A stretch of 64,000 nucleotides of DNA from Chitinophagaceae bacterium (GTDB taxonomy: Bacteria; Bacteroidota; Bacteroidia; Chitinophagales; Chitinophagaceae): contig JAFKGR010000021.1 in the NCBI GenBank assembly GCA_017307735.1, forward strand, positions 1 through 64,000, written 5' to 3'. The position numbers and the translations under genes were made by a program. This document shows, one piece after another, positions 1-11,000 of this stretch. Every line of letters begins with the position of its first letter. Within the stretch, counting starts at the first letter, position 1. The notes beneath the pieces were generated by a model, which saw nothing but the letters and a program-made list of their open reading frames with translations, was not told the origin of the DNA and made no database searches.

Positions 1-813
1 TGGGACAGGTTGGTGAGATACTATGATGATTTATTTCCTTCAAAAGAGGGTCGGCCTCCAATCAGTGGCAGAGTTATTTTGGGTGCAGTGATCATCAAAC
101 ATCTCGGTGATCTGTCCGACAGGGAAACCATCGCCCAGATTCAGGAAAACATGTTCATGCAATATTTTCTGGGTTACAGCAGCTTTACCAATGAAGAACC
201 TTTTTCTGATACACTTTTTGTAGAAATCAGAAAACGGCTGAGCCTGGAACTTTTAGGCAAAATAAATGAAACGATTGCCTTGTATTGCATGGATATTGTT
301 GCAGCAAGAACAGAGGAACAAAAGAAATCAGAAGATAAAAATCAACCCACCAGTTCCAAAGATGATATTGAACCGGACAAAACAAATGAAAGCCTGAATC
401 AGGAGGCAACAGTTGCATCCGAAAAAGAATTGCCGATCAAATTTTATTGCAGCCGTGAAAACCGTAAACAGCTCAAGCTGCTGGATATAAAATTGATTGC
501 CAAACCGCTCGGGCGTCCTTCGGCGCTGGCAGTGCAAAATCACATAAGGCCGGGCGAGCGCAATCCAATTGAAGGAAAATTTGGCCAGGGTAAAACGGCG
601 TACGGGTTGAATAAGATACGGGCCAGATTATCCGATACCAGTACTTCATGGATTGCTGCGATAGCATTAGTGCTAAACCTCGTTAAATTAGCGGGGCAGG
701 CACTTATACGCCTGACAGATTTAAAAAGAAATCAAATTGTAAATTCAGGAAGGTACTTTGTTATCCCCTTTTTGCAATATGATGGTGAAGCTGAGTTATT
801 GAGCAAACCCTAA
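1..813 (+). pseudogene. Decayed IS5/IS1182-like DDE transposase, 5' end cut by the window and middle deleted
   Basis: The frame is open from base 1, so the true start lies left of the window. The N-terminal part carries a DUF772-like domain (motifs GRPPISGRVILG and MFMQYFLGYSSFTNEEPF). The C-terminal part carries the end of the DDE domain (YCSRENRK, AKPLGRPSA, GERNPIEGKFGQ). Full-length relatives have about 200 residues between these blocks, with the first two catalytic Asp residues. Here they are joined by a short Lys/Glu/Asn-rich linker around residues 105-145. This looks like an in-frame internal deletion, so the protein should be unable to transpose. Family assignment is from remembered conserved blocks. 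The terminal inverted repeats could not be located. A fused reading frame that stays open is unusual for a dead element but has no inferred function. Confidence 0.75.
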
Positions 814-1456
814 TTACAATAATTCTGATAAAAATTAAAATTGATAATCATAGCAGAAGCTTGCCTTCAATAGTCAGTTGACCTAATGCCGAAATAATAT
901 TTCATCAATATCGATGAAACTGATTGCGGATGAAGTAAGGCTGGTATAATTGGTCGGTTCAGGGGAATCTGACCGGTAGAAAATCCCTTAAAGATCTCAT
1001 TCTTAATTTTAGATGGAGCATATTCAAGGCAATTGTGATTTTCAGATTGAATCCAAATAATTAGTGCTAATTGAACAATTAAATTGGATTCATTTATCTT
1101 TTTTTTAAGATTCGTGTTAATTTGTCGTTAATACGAATTGTGGTAATAAGGCTAAAAAAATTTCTTAATGCTCAGGAATTGGGGGTTTTTCAACAAAAGC
1201 GCAGGAATTCTGAAAAGAAGTTATAGCCCAGGCGGGATGAAGCTTTAGATGCCATAAATACCGGGATCGGGAAGAATGACTTCCGGAAAAAAACTTTGCT
1301 ATGAAAAAAAATAACGATATTGTTTCAATAAAAGGGCCCCGTAAAGAATTACAGGGCCGATATTAACACTTGTATATAACAAAAAACTTATTTTAAACTT
1401 CCCTGTTCGAGTCATCCGGTTTCTATCCGGTTTCACCCACACAGAAAAGGATTTTT
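814..1456. other. Gene-free stretch after the transposase remnant
   Basis: No convincing coding region is seen on either strand over about 640 bases. It is AT-rich and contains a small inverted repeat at 900-919 (arms TTTCATC/GATGAAA with a 6-base loop) and, near its right end, the terminator-like hairpin listed separately. The right end of the IS remnant probably lies in the first part, but no terminal repeat could be defined. Confidence 0.5.
1335..1358 (-). terminator. Hairpin terminator after the haloperoxidase-like gene
   Basis: On the minus strand GGCCC-T-GTAA pairs with TTAC-G-GGGCC (one G-U wobble, 4-base loop). A short T-rich run (TTTTATT) follows in the direction of transcription. 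It lies about 100 bases past the stop codon of the gene ending at 1457. Confidence 0.5.
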
Positions 1457-2788
1457 TTACAATTTCATTTTCAACCGCCGGGCTATCAAATCCCCTACTT
1501 CGGTTCCACATTGATTTGCATATTCGCAGGAATATTGGTAGTGAATACCTCCATAAAACCTGGCCTTGTTATTTTCCAAAGCTGCATCTCTAAACGATTT
1601 ATAACTACGGTTTGCGATTCCAAATTCCAATTCGGTAGAATCTGTATAAGCGAAATTGTCGCCGAAAACACTTGTAAGCACTTCGGCGGCGGCGGCTGAT
1701 CCTGTAGAATGTCCACAGGTATATTCAGGAAATGGAGGGGTTTGTAAATGAGGCCTCCAGTCCGCATCAAAATATTTGTTTATCACCGTTTCCGGACGTA
1801 CCGTATTATACTTGTATTTTACAGCCCAGCATTCAATAAAAGAATCATAGAGAGCAATACTTGTAATCGCGCATGCATAAACTGTGGTTCCAAAATCTGC
1901 ATTTGCTTTTTTTGCCGCAATTCCCGCAATACTCATCCAATGTCCCGGAGGTGAAAACTTTTTACTTCCAAACATTACGTGCCCGGATACATTCAGTTTA
2001 AATGGATTGTCATCCCAAAAATCAGCAATATGTTTTTGTTCAGGGGTCAGATTTTCCACCACGTGTTTGCTCAGCATCACTTCTTTATAATAATTGCTCG
2101 TGGTATCTTTCACATCAAATTTGTATGGCGGCGGGGGCATAAACTGGTTGGCACTGTCTAAAACCAAGGGGCGAATAAGATCCCAGTGAGGCTCGAGCGC
2201 CGAAGTATAAGCAGGAGGTGTTGGTATCCATCTGGAAGGATCATCATTTACAGTATATTTTTCCATACTTCTGGTTTCTGCATAATTGTCACCTTTACTC
2301 CAGGCTTGAATTGCAGAAGATATTGTATCTGCAAATGCGATCGAATTATTGAATACATCAGAAGGCATTCCGTGGTCCTTCGCCAGCTTTTTCAGACTGT
2401 CCACATACTTATCCATACTTCCTTCGGGAAAGGTCACTATACTACCCAGCTTGCAAAATGAAAGCAGCGAAGCAAATTCATAATTTATTCTGTCTTTATT
2501 TTTTCCCGGAGCTGGCAATGGCTCCAGTTCGCGCAATTGCCCCGCCAAAGACTTATATTTATCCGGGTAACCGGCAGCTATAACTTCATAAGCAGCCACA
2601 TTTGCATACAAATAATTCCTTGATGCTACAATCGGGCTAAAATTATTTCCCATTACAACCCCATTCAATTCGTATTCTGTGTAAGTAAATAAGAGAGGGT
2701 TGCTGAAAACCTTTTTGTAGTCATTCTTTTTATTACAACTCATACACCATACCATCAGTATGGCACAAACAAGAAACACTTTTTTCAT
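1457..2788 (-). CDS. Vanadium-dependent haloperoxidase / PAP2-superfamily lipoprotein
   Basis: 443 residues with a lipoprotein signal peptide (hydrophobic stretch ending near Cys15-Cys18), so probably anchored in the envelope. The C-terminal half has the vanadate/phosphate pocket shared by vanadium haloperoxidases and PAP2 acid phosphatases. The visible motifs are Lys and Arg in KYKYNTVRPE, His in YTCGHSTGS, and Arg and His in ARFYGGIHY. The long helical N-terminal half and overall length fit the haloperoxidase-like branch better than small PAP2 phosphatases. Whether it oxidises halides or hydrolyses phosphoesters cannot be decided from sequence. In Bacteroidota such genes often sit near FG-GAP/UnbV proteins and SusC/D pairs, as here. 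A hairpin terminator follows. Confidence 0.8.
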   Translation of the reverse strand: MKKVFLVCAILMVWCMSCNKKNDYKKVFSNPLLFTYTEYELNGVVMGNNFSPIVASRNYLYANVAAYEVIAAGYPDKYKSLAGQLRELEPLPAPGKNKDRINYEFASLLSFCKLGSIVTFPEGSMDKYVDSLKKLAKDHGMPSDVFNNSIAFADTISSAIQAWSKGDNYAETRSMEKYTVNDDPSRWIPTPPAYTSALEPHWDLIRPLVLDSANQFMPPPPYKFDVKDTTSNYYKEVMLSKHVVENLTPEQKHIADFWDDNPFKLNVSGHVMFGSKKFSPPGHWMSIAGIAAKKANADFGTTVYACAITSIALYDSFIECWAVKYKYNTVRPETVINKYFDADWRPHLQTPPFPEYTCGHSTGSAAAAEVLTSVFGDNFAYTDSTELEFGIANRSYKSFRDAALENNKARFYGGIHYQYSCEYANQCGTEVGDLIARRLKMKL

Positions 2789-2907
2789 GTTCTGATAAAA
2801 CTTATAAATACATTATTGGAAAACGCCGCTAACATACAACAACAGCAGACTATCCTGCAACAAAACCAGTGAATCGGAAAATGATTGTAGGTTAAGTAAA
2901 GCAGGAA

Positions 2908-3483
2908 TTAAATAAGGCTGCCCTCGGGAGGCTGGTCAAGAGAAAAATGTAGTGGAATAGGCAACGCACTCAGTACATTCTGAGGCTGCCTCTTAGAAGT
3001 ATTCAAATCCGGACTCCCGATCTGGTATTCGGGTACGAAATCATCGAAAGGACTAAAAATATTTTTAAATGAAATGGAACTGTTGTCCTGGTTATTAGAA
3101 TTTGTGGTCTGAGAAAAACCGTTTGCTATCTTAAACAGGTCATTCATCACCACTTCCAAATGCATTTTCTGTGTATGGGGAATACACATTAAATAGAGAG
3201 TATCGTTTTCAATCTTGCGCTTTACATATTTATAGATAGCGCCACCCACTTGTACCTCTCCATCCACACGCTCGTAATCACTCCTTGAAGTTTGGTAGGC
3301 TACATTTACCGGAATTTTAAATTCTATCAGTTGGGAATCATCATACTGGTTTTTATCCAACCTTGCCTCCAGCTTGGTACCCGCCTGATCCTGCATAAAT
3401 TGAAATACAATGACGTATCCGAAAATATCGAACAGGAAAAGCCCAATCAACAATATTGAAATCAATTTTTTCAATCGTACCAA
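2908..3483 (-). CDS. Unknown membrane-anchored protein (191 aa), TTG start
   Basis: The protein has a single N-terminal hydrophobic segment (residues about 7-30), then a soluble beta-rich region of mixed charge and a Ser/Asn-rich stretch. No known domain was recognised. The frame is open back to a TAG about 70 bases upstream and contains no ATG before Met31. That Met lies after the membrane segment, so TTG at 3483 is the best start. It is divergent from the gene at 3615 with about 130 bases between them. The secreted side would carry nearly all of the protein. Coding status is supported by length, composition and a clear signal/anchor; function is unknown. Confidence 0.65.
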   Translation of the reverse strand: MVRLKKLISILLIGLFLFDIFGYVIVFQFMQDQAGTKLEARLDKNQYDDSQLIEFKIPVNVAYQTSRSDYERVDGEVQVGGAIYKYVKRKIENDTLYLMCIPHTQKMHLEVVMNDLFKIANGFSQTTNSNNQDNSSISFKNIFSPFDDFVPEYQIGSPDLNTSKRQPQNVLSALPIPLHFSLDQPPEGSLI

Positions 3484-3614
3484 TTCAATAAGCGGTACAA
3501 TATAAGTAATATGAAGTTCAAAATAAAAAAAATTCTATATGGAATTCCCGTAAATAACCCTGATATATCAACAGCTCTATATTTTTACTATCATTGCAGG
3601 CACAATTTTTAGAA

Positions 3615-4559
3615 ATGGGGAAGGTAATTTCAGGGGTAGTCATCCTACTTTGTTTAGTTTTGATTAGTGTTTATTATTTGATACCCAATCCGCTCACTTT
3701 CTCAGATGCCGTTTTTGTAAAATGCAATGAAAGTGGAGCGGCAAGATTCGTAATCTCTGAAAACAAGTGGCCGCAGTGGTGGCCAGAAAAAAATTCGTTG
3801 GCAAAGGCCCACAACCCACTGGAATTTTCGTACAAAGGAAATACCTATCTGATCGGGAATAAATCACATAGTGCGGTTGAGATCGGCATCATTAATAAAA
3901 CAGATACAATTTTTACCAAATTAAATGTATTTAATACCGGAGGCGATTCGGTTCTCCTTTTCTGGCAGGGGAGAATCCATTCAGGGTATAATCCAATAAC
4001 TAAATTAATAACCTACCGGAAAGCAATGGAGACCAAAAATGATATACATGCACTCCTGCAAAGACTTTCGGTATTTCTAAAAAATCCGGACAATATTTAT
4101 GGGTTTCATTTCTTTGTCACCATGTCGAAAGATTCTACCCTCGTTGCTACAAAAATGAATTCAGCAAGCTATCCTACTACAGAAGAAATATATAGTTTAA
4201 TCGGAAAACTGAGAAAATATATTGCAGATAATCAGACCAAAGAAAACAGTTATCCGATGTTGAATGTAAAAGATCTCGAAACTGGTGGTTATGAAACCAC
4301 AGTAGCTCTTCCTGTAAATAAAGAATTACCAGGGAAAGGGGAAATATTTTTCAGCAGATTCATCCCATGGAAAGGAATAACGGCAGAAGTAAAAGGAGGG
4401 GTCCAAACCGTGAATGAAGCGCTCCGGCAAATGTCATATTACATTACAGACCATCAATTAGTTCAAATGGCCATCCCACATCAATCATTAATTACCGACA
4501 GGCTTCTGGAACCTGACACTTCCAAATGGTCAACGAAAATTTACATTCCGATTCCCTGA
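3615..4559 (+). CDS. Membrane-anchored SRPBCC / GyrI-like ligand-binding protein
   Basis: About 314 residues. One N-terminal membrane segment (residues 5-23) is followed by a region resembling polyketide cyclase/SRPBCC folds (about 30-170). A C-terminal region resembles the GyrI-like effector-binding fold, with the repeated pattern of strand, helix and a Tyr-rich end (about 185-310). ATG at 3615 is preferred to the upstream in-frame TTG at 3594 because it places the hydrophobic segment at the extreme N-terminus. No DNA-binding domain is visible, so it is unlikely to be a transcription activator despite the effector-type fold. A sequence resembling a -7 box (TATCATTG) lies just upstream. Ligand and role are unknown. 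The domain calls are weak inferences from pattern, not from a search. Confidence 0.55.
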   Translation: MGKVISGVVILLCLVLISVYYLIPNPLTFSDAVFVKCNESGAARFVISENKWPQWWPEKNSLAKAHNPLEFSYKGNTYLIGNKSHSAVEIGIINKTDTIFTKLNVFNTGGDSVLLFWQGRIHSGYNPITKLITYRKAMETKNDIHALLQRLSVFLKNPDNIYGFHFFVTMSKDSTLVATKMNSASYPTTEEIYSLIGKLRKYIADNQTKENSYPMLNVKDLETGGYETTVALPVNKELPGKGEIFFSRFIPWKGITAEVKGGVQTVNEALRQMSYYITDHQLVQMAIPHQSLITDRLLEPDTSKWSTKIYIPIP

Positions 4560-4623
4560 GAGAATCCTTTTCAATAAATAATCTCTTGCGAATAACCGGT
4601 TATGTTCTGATTTTCCGGTTCAA

Positions 4624-7600
4624 TTATTTACCGGATTTCATGAATTCAATAATCATTGCTGAATCATTATTTCGTGCCAGAATGAAGGCTTCTTTTTTCC
4701 CGATTCGTATTCTTTGAATGTGGCGAACCTGCCCTTTTACCTGCAATCCGTTCAGGCTTTCAGCTTCAAATTTATGATGCCCTCTGTTTAACAGTATGGT
4801 TCCAAAATCCGCATCATTCCTGCCCATTTGAATATTGTTTTCAAAATAATTTCCAAAAAGTAAAATATCCGGCAAACCGTCTCCATTGGCATCCACCACA
4901 ACAGCATCCCGGTAAGGGGATAGTTGGGCCTGCCATGGCATGGCTTGTACCGTAAAATTTAATTTACCATTGTTAATCAGAATGGCGTTGCGAAAATAAT
5001 TCGCAGTCAGCGTGTCCGCATTTTTTAATTTCTCTCTGGTAAAGATCTGTTCCAGAGAAGCCTTTGCGAAATCACGTGCATATAAAAATTGTTTTTTGAT
5101 GACCGGAATTTGTTTTTCTATTTCGCCTTTATTAGCAAATTCAATTTCTTTATCATCCAGATAATATGTCAGGATCTGTTCCTTCTTTCCATTTCCGTCA
5201 AAATCATTGTAGTACATCCTTACAGGCTCCTCAAAGGAGGCCTTCAAACGGCTGTTTAATCCTAAATTTCCTGCTACCAAATCCACCTGTCCATCGTTGT
5301 CCATGTCCACCGGTAAAACAAAATTCCACCAACCTTTCTTGTCGGTTAATATTTTTTGGGTAAATGATTTTCCCTTATTTAAAAATGCCACAATTCCGCC
5401 CCATTCAAGCGTCACAATTAAATCCTTTTTCCCGTTTTTATCCAAATCATACCACAAGCCTGAAGTCACAAGGCCAATGTTTGATAATCCCGGGGCCACT
5501 TGATTGGTAACATCTCTGAACCTTCCTGTTCCGTCATTTTCCAGTAAATACGATTGTGGGATTTGTCCATAATTCCAGGGAACAGATCTTCCACCAATAA
5601 ATAAGTCTATAGATCCATCACCATTGAAATCGCACGGGACCACACAGGAAGCATTTACAAACAAATTTTTGAAGGTATCCATTCGTCTATGGAACAAACC
5701 CTTGCCATCATTAAGATATACCCTCGGCGAAAGAAAAGGGTCATTACCATAATATTCATTTCCTCCGCTGGCAATGATGAGATCGGGAAAGCCGTCGTTG
5801 TTTACATCAGCAAAAGTTGCACCTACATCCTCATAGGTGCTGTCCAAATCAAGATCCGGTTGATCTGTTTTTTTAAATTTACCAGAACCGAGTTGGACAA
5901 ATACAGCGGGTTTGCTTCTTTTTGAGGCGCCAATAAAAACATCATCAAGACCGTCATGATTGATGTCTGCTACAGCAAGTGCAGGGCCTTCTGTCGAAAC
6001 CATGTGTGGAATCAGTGGCTCGCGATTAAATTCCTGAAAAGGATTTTCAACATGGCTGAAGAACAGGCCTGTTTGATCTGTAATATCCTTTACTTGCCAG
6101 GTCGGATTTTTCCAACGAGTGGTAATGGTTTTGTAATCGAATTTTGGAAGTCCGTTTTTCCATGCTATGTTTAAGAGAGAATTCATTTTATAATTCTCGA
6201 TTCTTTCATAAGAATTATCCGGCCAAACAAGCAATATGGAATCCGCATGCGTCCTCGATAGTCCTATATGAACAGGAATTTGCATACTCGACATAAACCC
6301 ATGAACAGGGAAGTTTTCGTATGTCCGGATTCCTCCATCTGCAAAAACAATAATCTTTGCCCCAATGGCATTGATATTTTTTTTATTCCCTTTCAGTTTA
6401 ATATCCAGCCACGATTGAGATTTATTTTCATTGGTTGTATTCCGGTATAAATAAGCCGGGTTATCGATATTATTTACGACAATATCCAAATCGCCATCAT
6501 TATCCAAATCGGCATACACAGCCCCATTTGAGTAAGAGGGGAAATCCCCTTCTACTTCCTCATTTACATCCTGAAATGAAACATTCCCCGTATTTTTAAA
6601 AAACCGATTGGGAATCTTAGTCTGAGGGAATTTATTCAATAGCACCATATCATTTCCTCCCGGCTGATTCGTGCGCAATTGAGCCTGTATAGCATCATCG
6701 GAAATAAAATTGATATAATCAATATCGTTTAGCCTCTTGGAAATTCCATTAGAAACAAAAAGGTCTTTCAGGCCATCATTGTCAAAGTCCATAAATAGCG
6801 GCGCCCACGACCAGTCGGTAGCTGCCACTCCGGAGTATAAACCCACTTCGCTGAACATGCCGTTACGCCTGTTCCACTGAAGGTTATTTCTGGTGTATTG
6901 ATAATTATATCCGTATTCCAATTTGTGGTAGAACAGATCATAATCATCTTCGCCCAGAGAACTCTTTAAAATTTTTGGATCCGATGGAAGCATATCCATG
7001 GAAATGATTTCCGGATAGCCGTCATTATCCAAATCTCCCACATCCACACCCATACTGAATTGGCTGGTATGCATCATTTCATTGGTCAGGTCTTCTTTAA
7101 ATTTGCCATTGTGCTGGTTCAGATACAGGTAATCATTTTCATGGAAGTCATTGCCCACATAAATATCAGGCCATCCGTCCAGGTTGATATCGTAAACACA
7201 AATACCCAATCCATATCCAAGCACTGAACTGTTGATGCCTGTCCGGGATGTTACATCGGTAAATGTGTTGTCTCCATTGTTACGAAATATACGATCACCT
7301 GAATAAGGACTTTTTGCGTGCAACAGTGTATCTCTTATTCCAAACGTACCATTCTGGTGAACACTGTGATTCATCAGATACATATCCAGATCCCCATCAC
7401 CATCATAATCAAAAAAAACTGCCTGGGTACTGAATCCAGAAAAATCTAATCCATATTGTTTCGCTTCATCTTTGTACCGGGGAATTCCATTTTTACTGAT
7501 CCCCTGACAAATAAGCAATTGGTTACGGCTTCGCAATGTTTCATAATGCCCTACCCGGCAAATGTAAATGTCCAAAAGGCCGTCATTATTGATGTCCACC

Positions 7601-7947
7601 ACCGATACTCCCGTCGACCAGCCTCCGTCATTTGGTATTTGTGCCTCCCGGGTTACGTCATCAAATTTCAAATTCCCTCTGTTAAGATACAATCTGTTTT
7701 GCCCCTGATTGGCCGCGAAAAACAGATCAATTTTTCCATCATTGTTGAAATCTCCAGCTCCGATTCCTGCCCCGTTATAAAAATATAAATATTTAAAAAT
7801 ATTAAATGCCTGTGTGGGTGTAAGTTTATTTTCAAAATGCAGCCCGGTTTCGTCATCTCCCATCATCTTAAAAACAGGCGTTACTCTTTTTTTCACATTA
7901 CAGCCGGATAAAAAAGCTATAAAAAAAACAAGGACAAAACCTTTCAT
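4624..7947 (-). CDS. FG-GAP/VCBS repeat lipoprotein with ASPIC/UnbV domain (CRTAC1-like), copy 2
   Basis: About 1107 residues. The start at 7947 gives a standard lipoprotein signal (MKGFVLVFFIAFLSGC), whereas the longer frame back to 8028 adds a non-signal tail. Many calcium-binding loops of the type DxNxDGxxD (DFNNDGKIDLFF, DINNDGLLDIYI, DLDNDGDLDIVV) mark two sets of FG-GAP blades, predicted to form beta-propellers. They are separated by an ASPIC/UnbV domain at about residues 510-580 (GAKIIVFADGG, VHIGLSRTHADSI). It is probably exposed at the cell surface or in the periplasm. It lies 84 bases downstream of its paralogue and follows a SusC/SusD pair, so a role in binding or handling the imported glycan is plausible but unproven. 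Confidence 0.85.
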   Translation of the reverse strand: MKGFVLVFFIAFLSGCNVKKRVTPVFKMMGDDETGLHFENKLTPTQAFNIFKYLYFYNGAGIGAGDFNNDGKIDLFFAANQGQNRLYLNRGNLKFDDVTREAQIPNDGGWSTGVSVVDINNDGLLDIYICRVGHYETLRSRNQLLICQGISKNGIPRYKDEAKQYGLDFSGFSTQAVFFDYDGDGDLDMYLMNHSVHQNGTFGIRDTLLHAKSPYSGDRIFRNNGDNTFTDVTSRTGINSSVLGYGLGICVYDINLDGWPDIYVGNDFHENDYLYLNQHNGKFKEDLTNEMMHTSQFSMGVDVGDLDNDGYPEIISMDMLPSDPKILKSSLGEDDYDLFYHKLEYGYNYQYTRNNLQWNRRNGMFSEVGLYSGVAATDWSWAPLFMDFDNDGLKDLFVSNGISKRLNDIDYINFISDDAIQAQLRTNQPGGNDMVLLNKFPQTKIPNRFFKNTGNVSFQDVNEEVEGDFPSYSNGAVYADLDNDGDLDIVVNNIDNPAYLYRNTTNENKSQSWLDIKLKGNKKNINAIGAKIIVFADGGIRTYENFPVHGFMSSMQIPVHIGLSRTHADSILLVWPDNSYERIENYKMNSLLNIAWKNGLPKFDYKTITTRWKNPTWQVKDITDQTGLFFSHVENPFQEFNREPLIPHMVSTEGPALAVADINHDGLDDVFIGASKRSKPAVFVQLGSGKFKKTDQPDLDLDSTYEDVGATFADVNNDGFPDLIIASGGNEYYGNDPFLSPRVYLNDGKGLFHRRMDTFKNLFVNASCVVPCDFNGDGSIDLFIGGRSVPWNYGQIPQSYLLENDGTGRFRDVTNQVAPGLSNIGLVTSGLWYDLDKNGKKDLIVTLEWGGIVAFLNKGKSFTQKILTDKKGWWNFVLPVDMDNDGQVDLVAGNLGLNSRLKASFEEPVRMYYNDFDGNGKKEQILTYYLDDKEIEFANKGEIEKQIPVIKKQFLYARDFAKASLEQIFTREKLKNADTLTANYFRNAILINNGKLNFTVQAMPWQAQLSPYRDAVVVDANGDGLPDILLFGNYFENNIQMGRNDADFGTILLNRGHHKFEAESLNGLQVKGQVRHIQRIRIGKKEAFILARNNDSAMIIEFMKSGK

Positions 7948-8031
7948 AGAAAAGAAGTTTTCCTTTCTGTTCAGCCTGAGCAGGTATTGGAGCTTTTTAT
8001 GGAAAAAAGATGGGGGGGTGAATAACATATT

Positions 8032-11000
8032 TCATTTTGAAGAGGAATTGTGGGACAAACGGCTTTCATTATTCTTAAGCCGGAAAAGCTCGGGGAAATT
8101 ATTATTAAGTAAAAACAATACATATCTTCCGTACCTGTTGTCGATGCCAACCAGATCTCTTACCTGCCCCAAAACATGTAATCCTGATTTTTTCTGACTT
8201 ACCCAATAAAAATTACCTTTGCCATTATTTATCAGCACATCTCCAAAGCTGGCATCCAGGCGTTCAAGCTGGGGAACAAAATCAAATAAATTCCCTCCTG
8301 TTACAATATCTATTTTTCCATCATGATTGATATCGATGGGATACACTGCATTTACGGAAGAAAGCTGAACCATCAAAGGAAGTTGCTGAATTGAGAAGTT
8401 CCCATTCCCGAGATTTATTGCAACAATAGACGAGGTAAAATTGAATTTTTTTACAATGCTTGTTTGTATCAGTTTGTCCGTGAACAATTCCTGCATAGAA
8501 CTCCTTGCATAATCTTCATGCCTCAGATTTTTCTTTTTTATAGAGGGGATCTCATCTTCCATCTCATGCTTTAAAAACACAGGCATATCCCGGCCATCAA
8601 CCGTATAGGTGAGTATTTTATCCAGATTATTATTTTGGTTGAAATCGTTTATCCATAACTTAACGGGACGGGAAGAATCAGGCCTCAAATAAAAATTCTC
8701 TCCAATATTACCCAAAATTAAATCCGGTTTCCCATCCCCGTTAACATCCGCGGATGTTACAGTTTGCCACCATCCGGATAAAGCATTCAAATTTGATTTT
8801 ATTTCTACAAAGCGGCCGCTCCGAAAAGAAAAAATATGCGGAGCCATCCATTCTCCCACAATAACCAATTCTTTATTTCCATCACCGTCCAAATCTGTCC
8901 AGGTTGCCCCTGTAACCATCCCGATACCGGCAATATCCGGATTCTCCGTTCTGGCTATATCTTTAAAATGCCCCTCGCCATCATTTACAAAAAGAAAACT
9001 CGAAGGATTCATCCCATATTCCCTGGGATAGTTTCTGCCACCGACAAACAAATCGTCCGAGCCATCCTTATTAAAATCATAAGCAATTATTACACCTGTG
9101 TTCACCCCGGTTTGCGGAAAGGCCCCGGCATCCAGAGTAAAATTTCCTTTTCCGTCATTTTTAAACAGCCGTAGCTGCATCTGACGGCTCAGGGGTGGAT
9201 CGCTGTTGCCGCCAGCCCCTACAATCAAATCCAGGTCTCCATCTTTATCGGCATCAAAAAAGAGAACGGCTGCATCTTCAAAATCGCCAAATTGATTAAA
9301 GGCTGGTTCTGATTTTTTTTCAAAAGTACCAAACGAGGTTTGAATATAAATCTGCCCCGGATGGCCCTTGGTTCCTCCTATATAGATATCCTGTAGCCCG
9401 TTGCCGTTGACATCGCCAACTGCAGATTTTGGCCCCAGTTTCGAAAGCATTTCAGGAATATTCCTTTCATAATAAAAATCTATATTATCATCTTCAATGT
9501 GCTTCTCAAAATTGGCGGAAACCCTCTCAAAAAGGGGATTTGACTCAGGGTAAACTTTATTTCCACTGAAATAATCCTGTCCCTTTGGTGGTTGCTGAAT
9601 TACCAAAACAGTATCCAGAGGAGGATTAACAAACATAGAAAATGTCCGGTCGGGCCAGATGATAACCATGGAATCTATTTTTGTAGAGTTGCCCAATCCT
9701 ATTATCTGTTTGTAATCGACCGACGATTGAAATCCCCGGCTTGGAATTACTTCGCGACTAAGCACCTGACCTTTTAAAAATACCTTGATATTGCTGCCTA
9801 TCGCAAAAGTATTTTTTTCGGTTCCTTTTAAGAACACACCAATAAACTTATTCTTGTTTATAGCTCTTGAATTGTTTTTGTAAACAAAGGCAGGCCCGTT
9901 TTCATTATTAATTACCAGATCCAGGGTGCCGTCATTGTTTAAATCACCATAGGCGGCACCATTTGAAAACGACGGCTGGGTAAAACCCCACGAGCTGCTT
10001 ACATCTTCAAACTTTAAATTCCCACCATTTCTAAATGCCTTATTTGCCAACGGCGTTCTGGGTATTTTCTTCAGCACCTCATCCACATTTTTTTTCTTAC
10101 CCGTTAATATCATTTTCTGGTAAACTTCATCTGCAAAAAAATCCATGAAATCTAAATTGGTGACATCCCGGTTTATTCCATTACAAACATAAATATCGTT
10201 GTAGCCGTCGTTATCCGCATCAAACATCAGCGCACCCCAGCTCCAATCAGTGGCTTGAACACCGCTGTAATTGGCTATTTCAACAAATTTCCCGTCACCA
10301 TTATTCAGTTGCAGGCAATTTCTTGGATATTGATATGAGAAACCGGATTTCAATTTGCTGTTAAAAAGATCAATATTGTCAAAAGACCCCATGGTTTTCA
10401 ACCGAAAATCATTCTCCGGGAACATGTCAGTGGTAAAAATATCCGGATACCCATCATTGTTGATATCGGCAACATCTGCCCCCATACTCGACATGCTCAT
10501 GTGTTGAATCCAATCGTCTGTCTCATCTTTAAAGGTTCCGTTTTTCTGATTTATATAGAGATAATCTCTTTCATAGGAATCATTGGAAACGTAAATATCC
10601 GGCCAACCATCTCCGTCTATATCTGCCACCGACACTCCTAATCCAAAACTTATCAGGCTGGTGTGGATGCCCGCTTCCTGTGTAACCTCTGTAAAATGGC
10701 CGTTGTCATTTCTATACAAGTGGTTTCCGCCCCCTTTTAAAAACGGAGCTACATTCCATAAAGAATCGGGAAGGTCTCTGCGATTTGCGTTGTTCAAAGT
10801 ATTTACCGGAATCGGGCTGTTATTAATCATAAAACAATCTAGATCCCCATCCCCATCATAATCAAAAAAGGAAACCTGGGTGGTATATCCTACGATATCC
10901 AATCCATATTTTGCGGCAGACTCCGTAAAAGTCACGTTATGATTATTGATATAAAGTTTGTTCCTGCGATTCCCATTAGACATGTTACCGGAATTGCAGA

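Noticed and set aside
7948..8028. Longer N-terminus of the second FG-GAP protein
   Set aside because: The extra 27 residues precede a perfect lipoprotein signal and would hide it; the start at 7947 is preferred.
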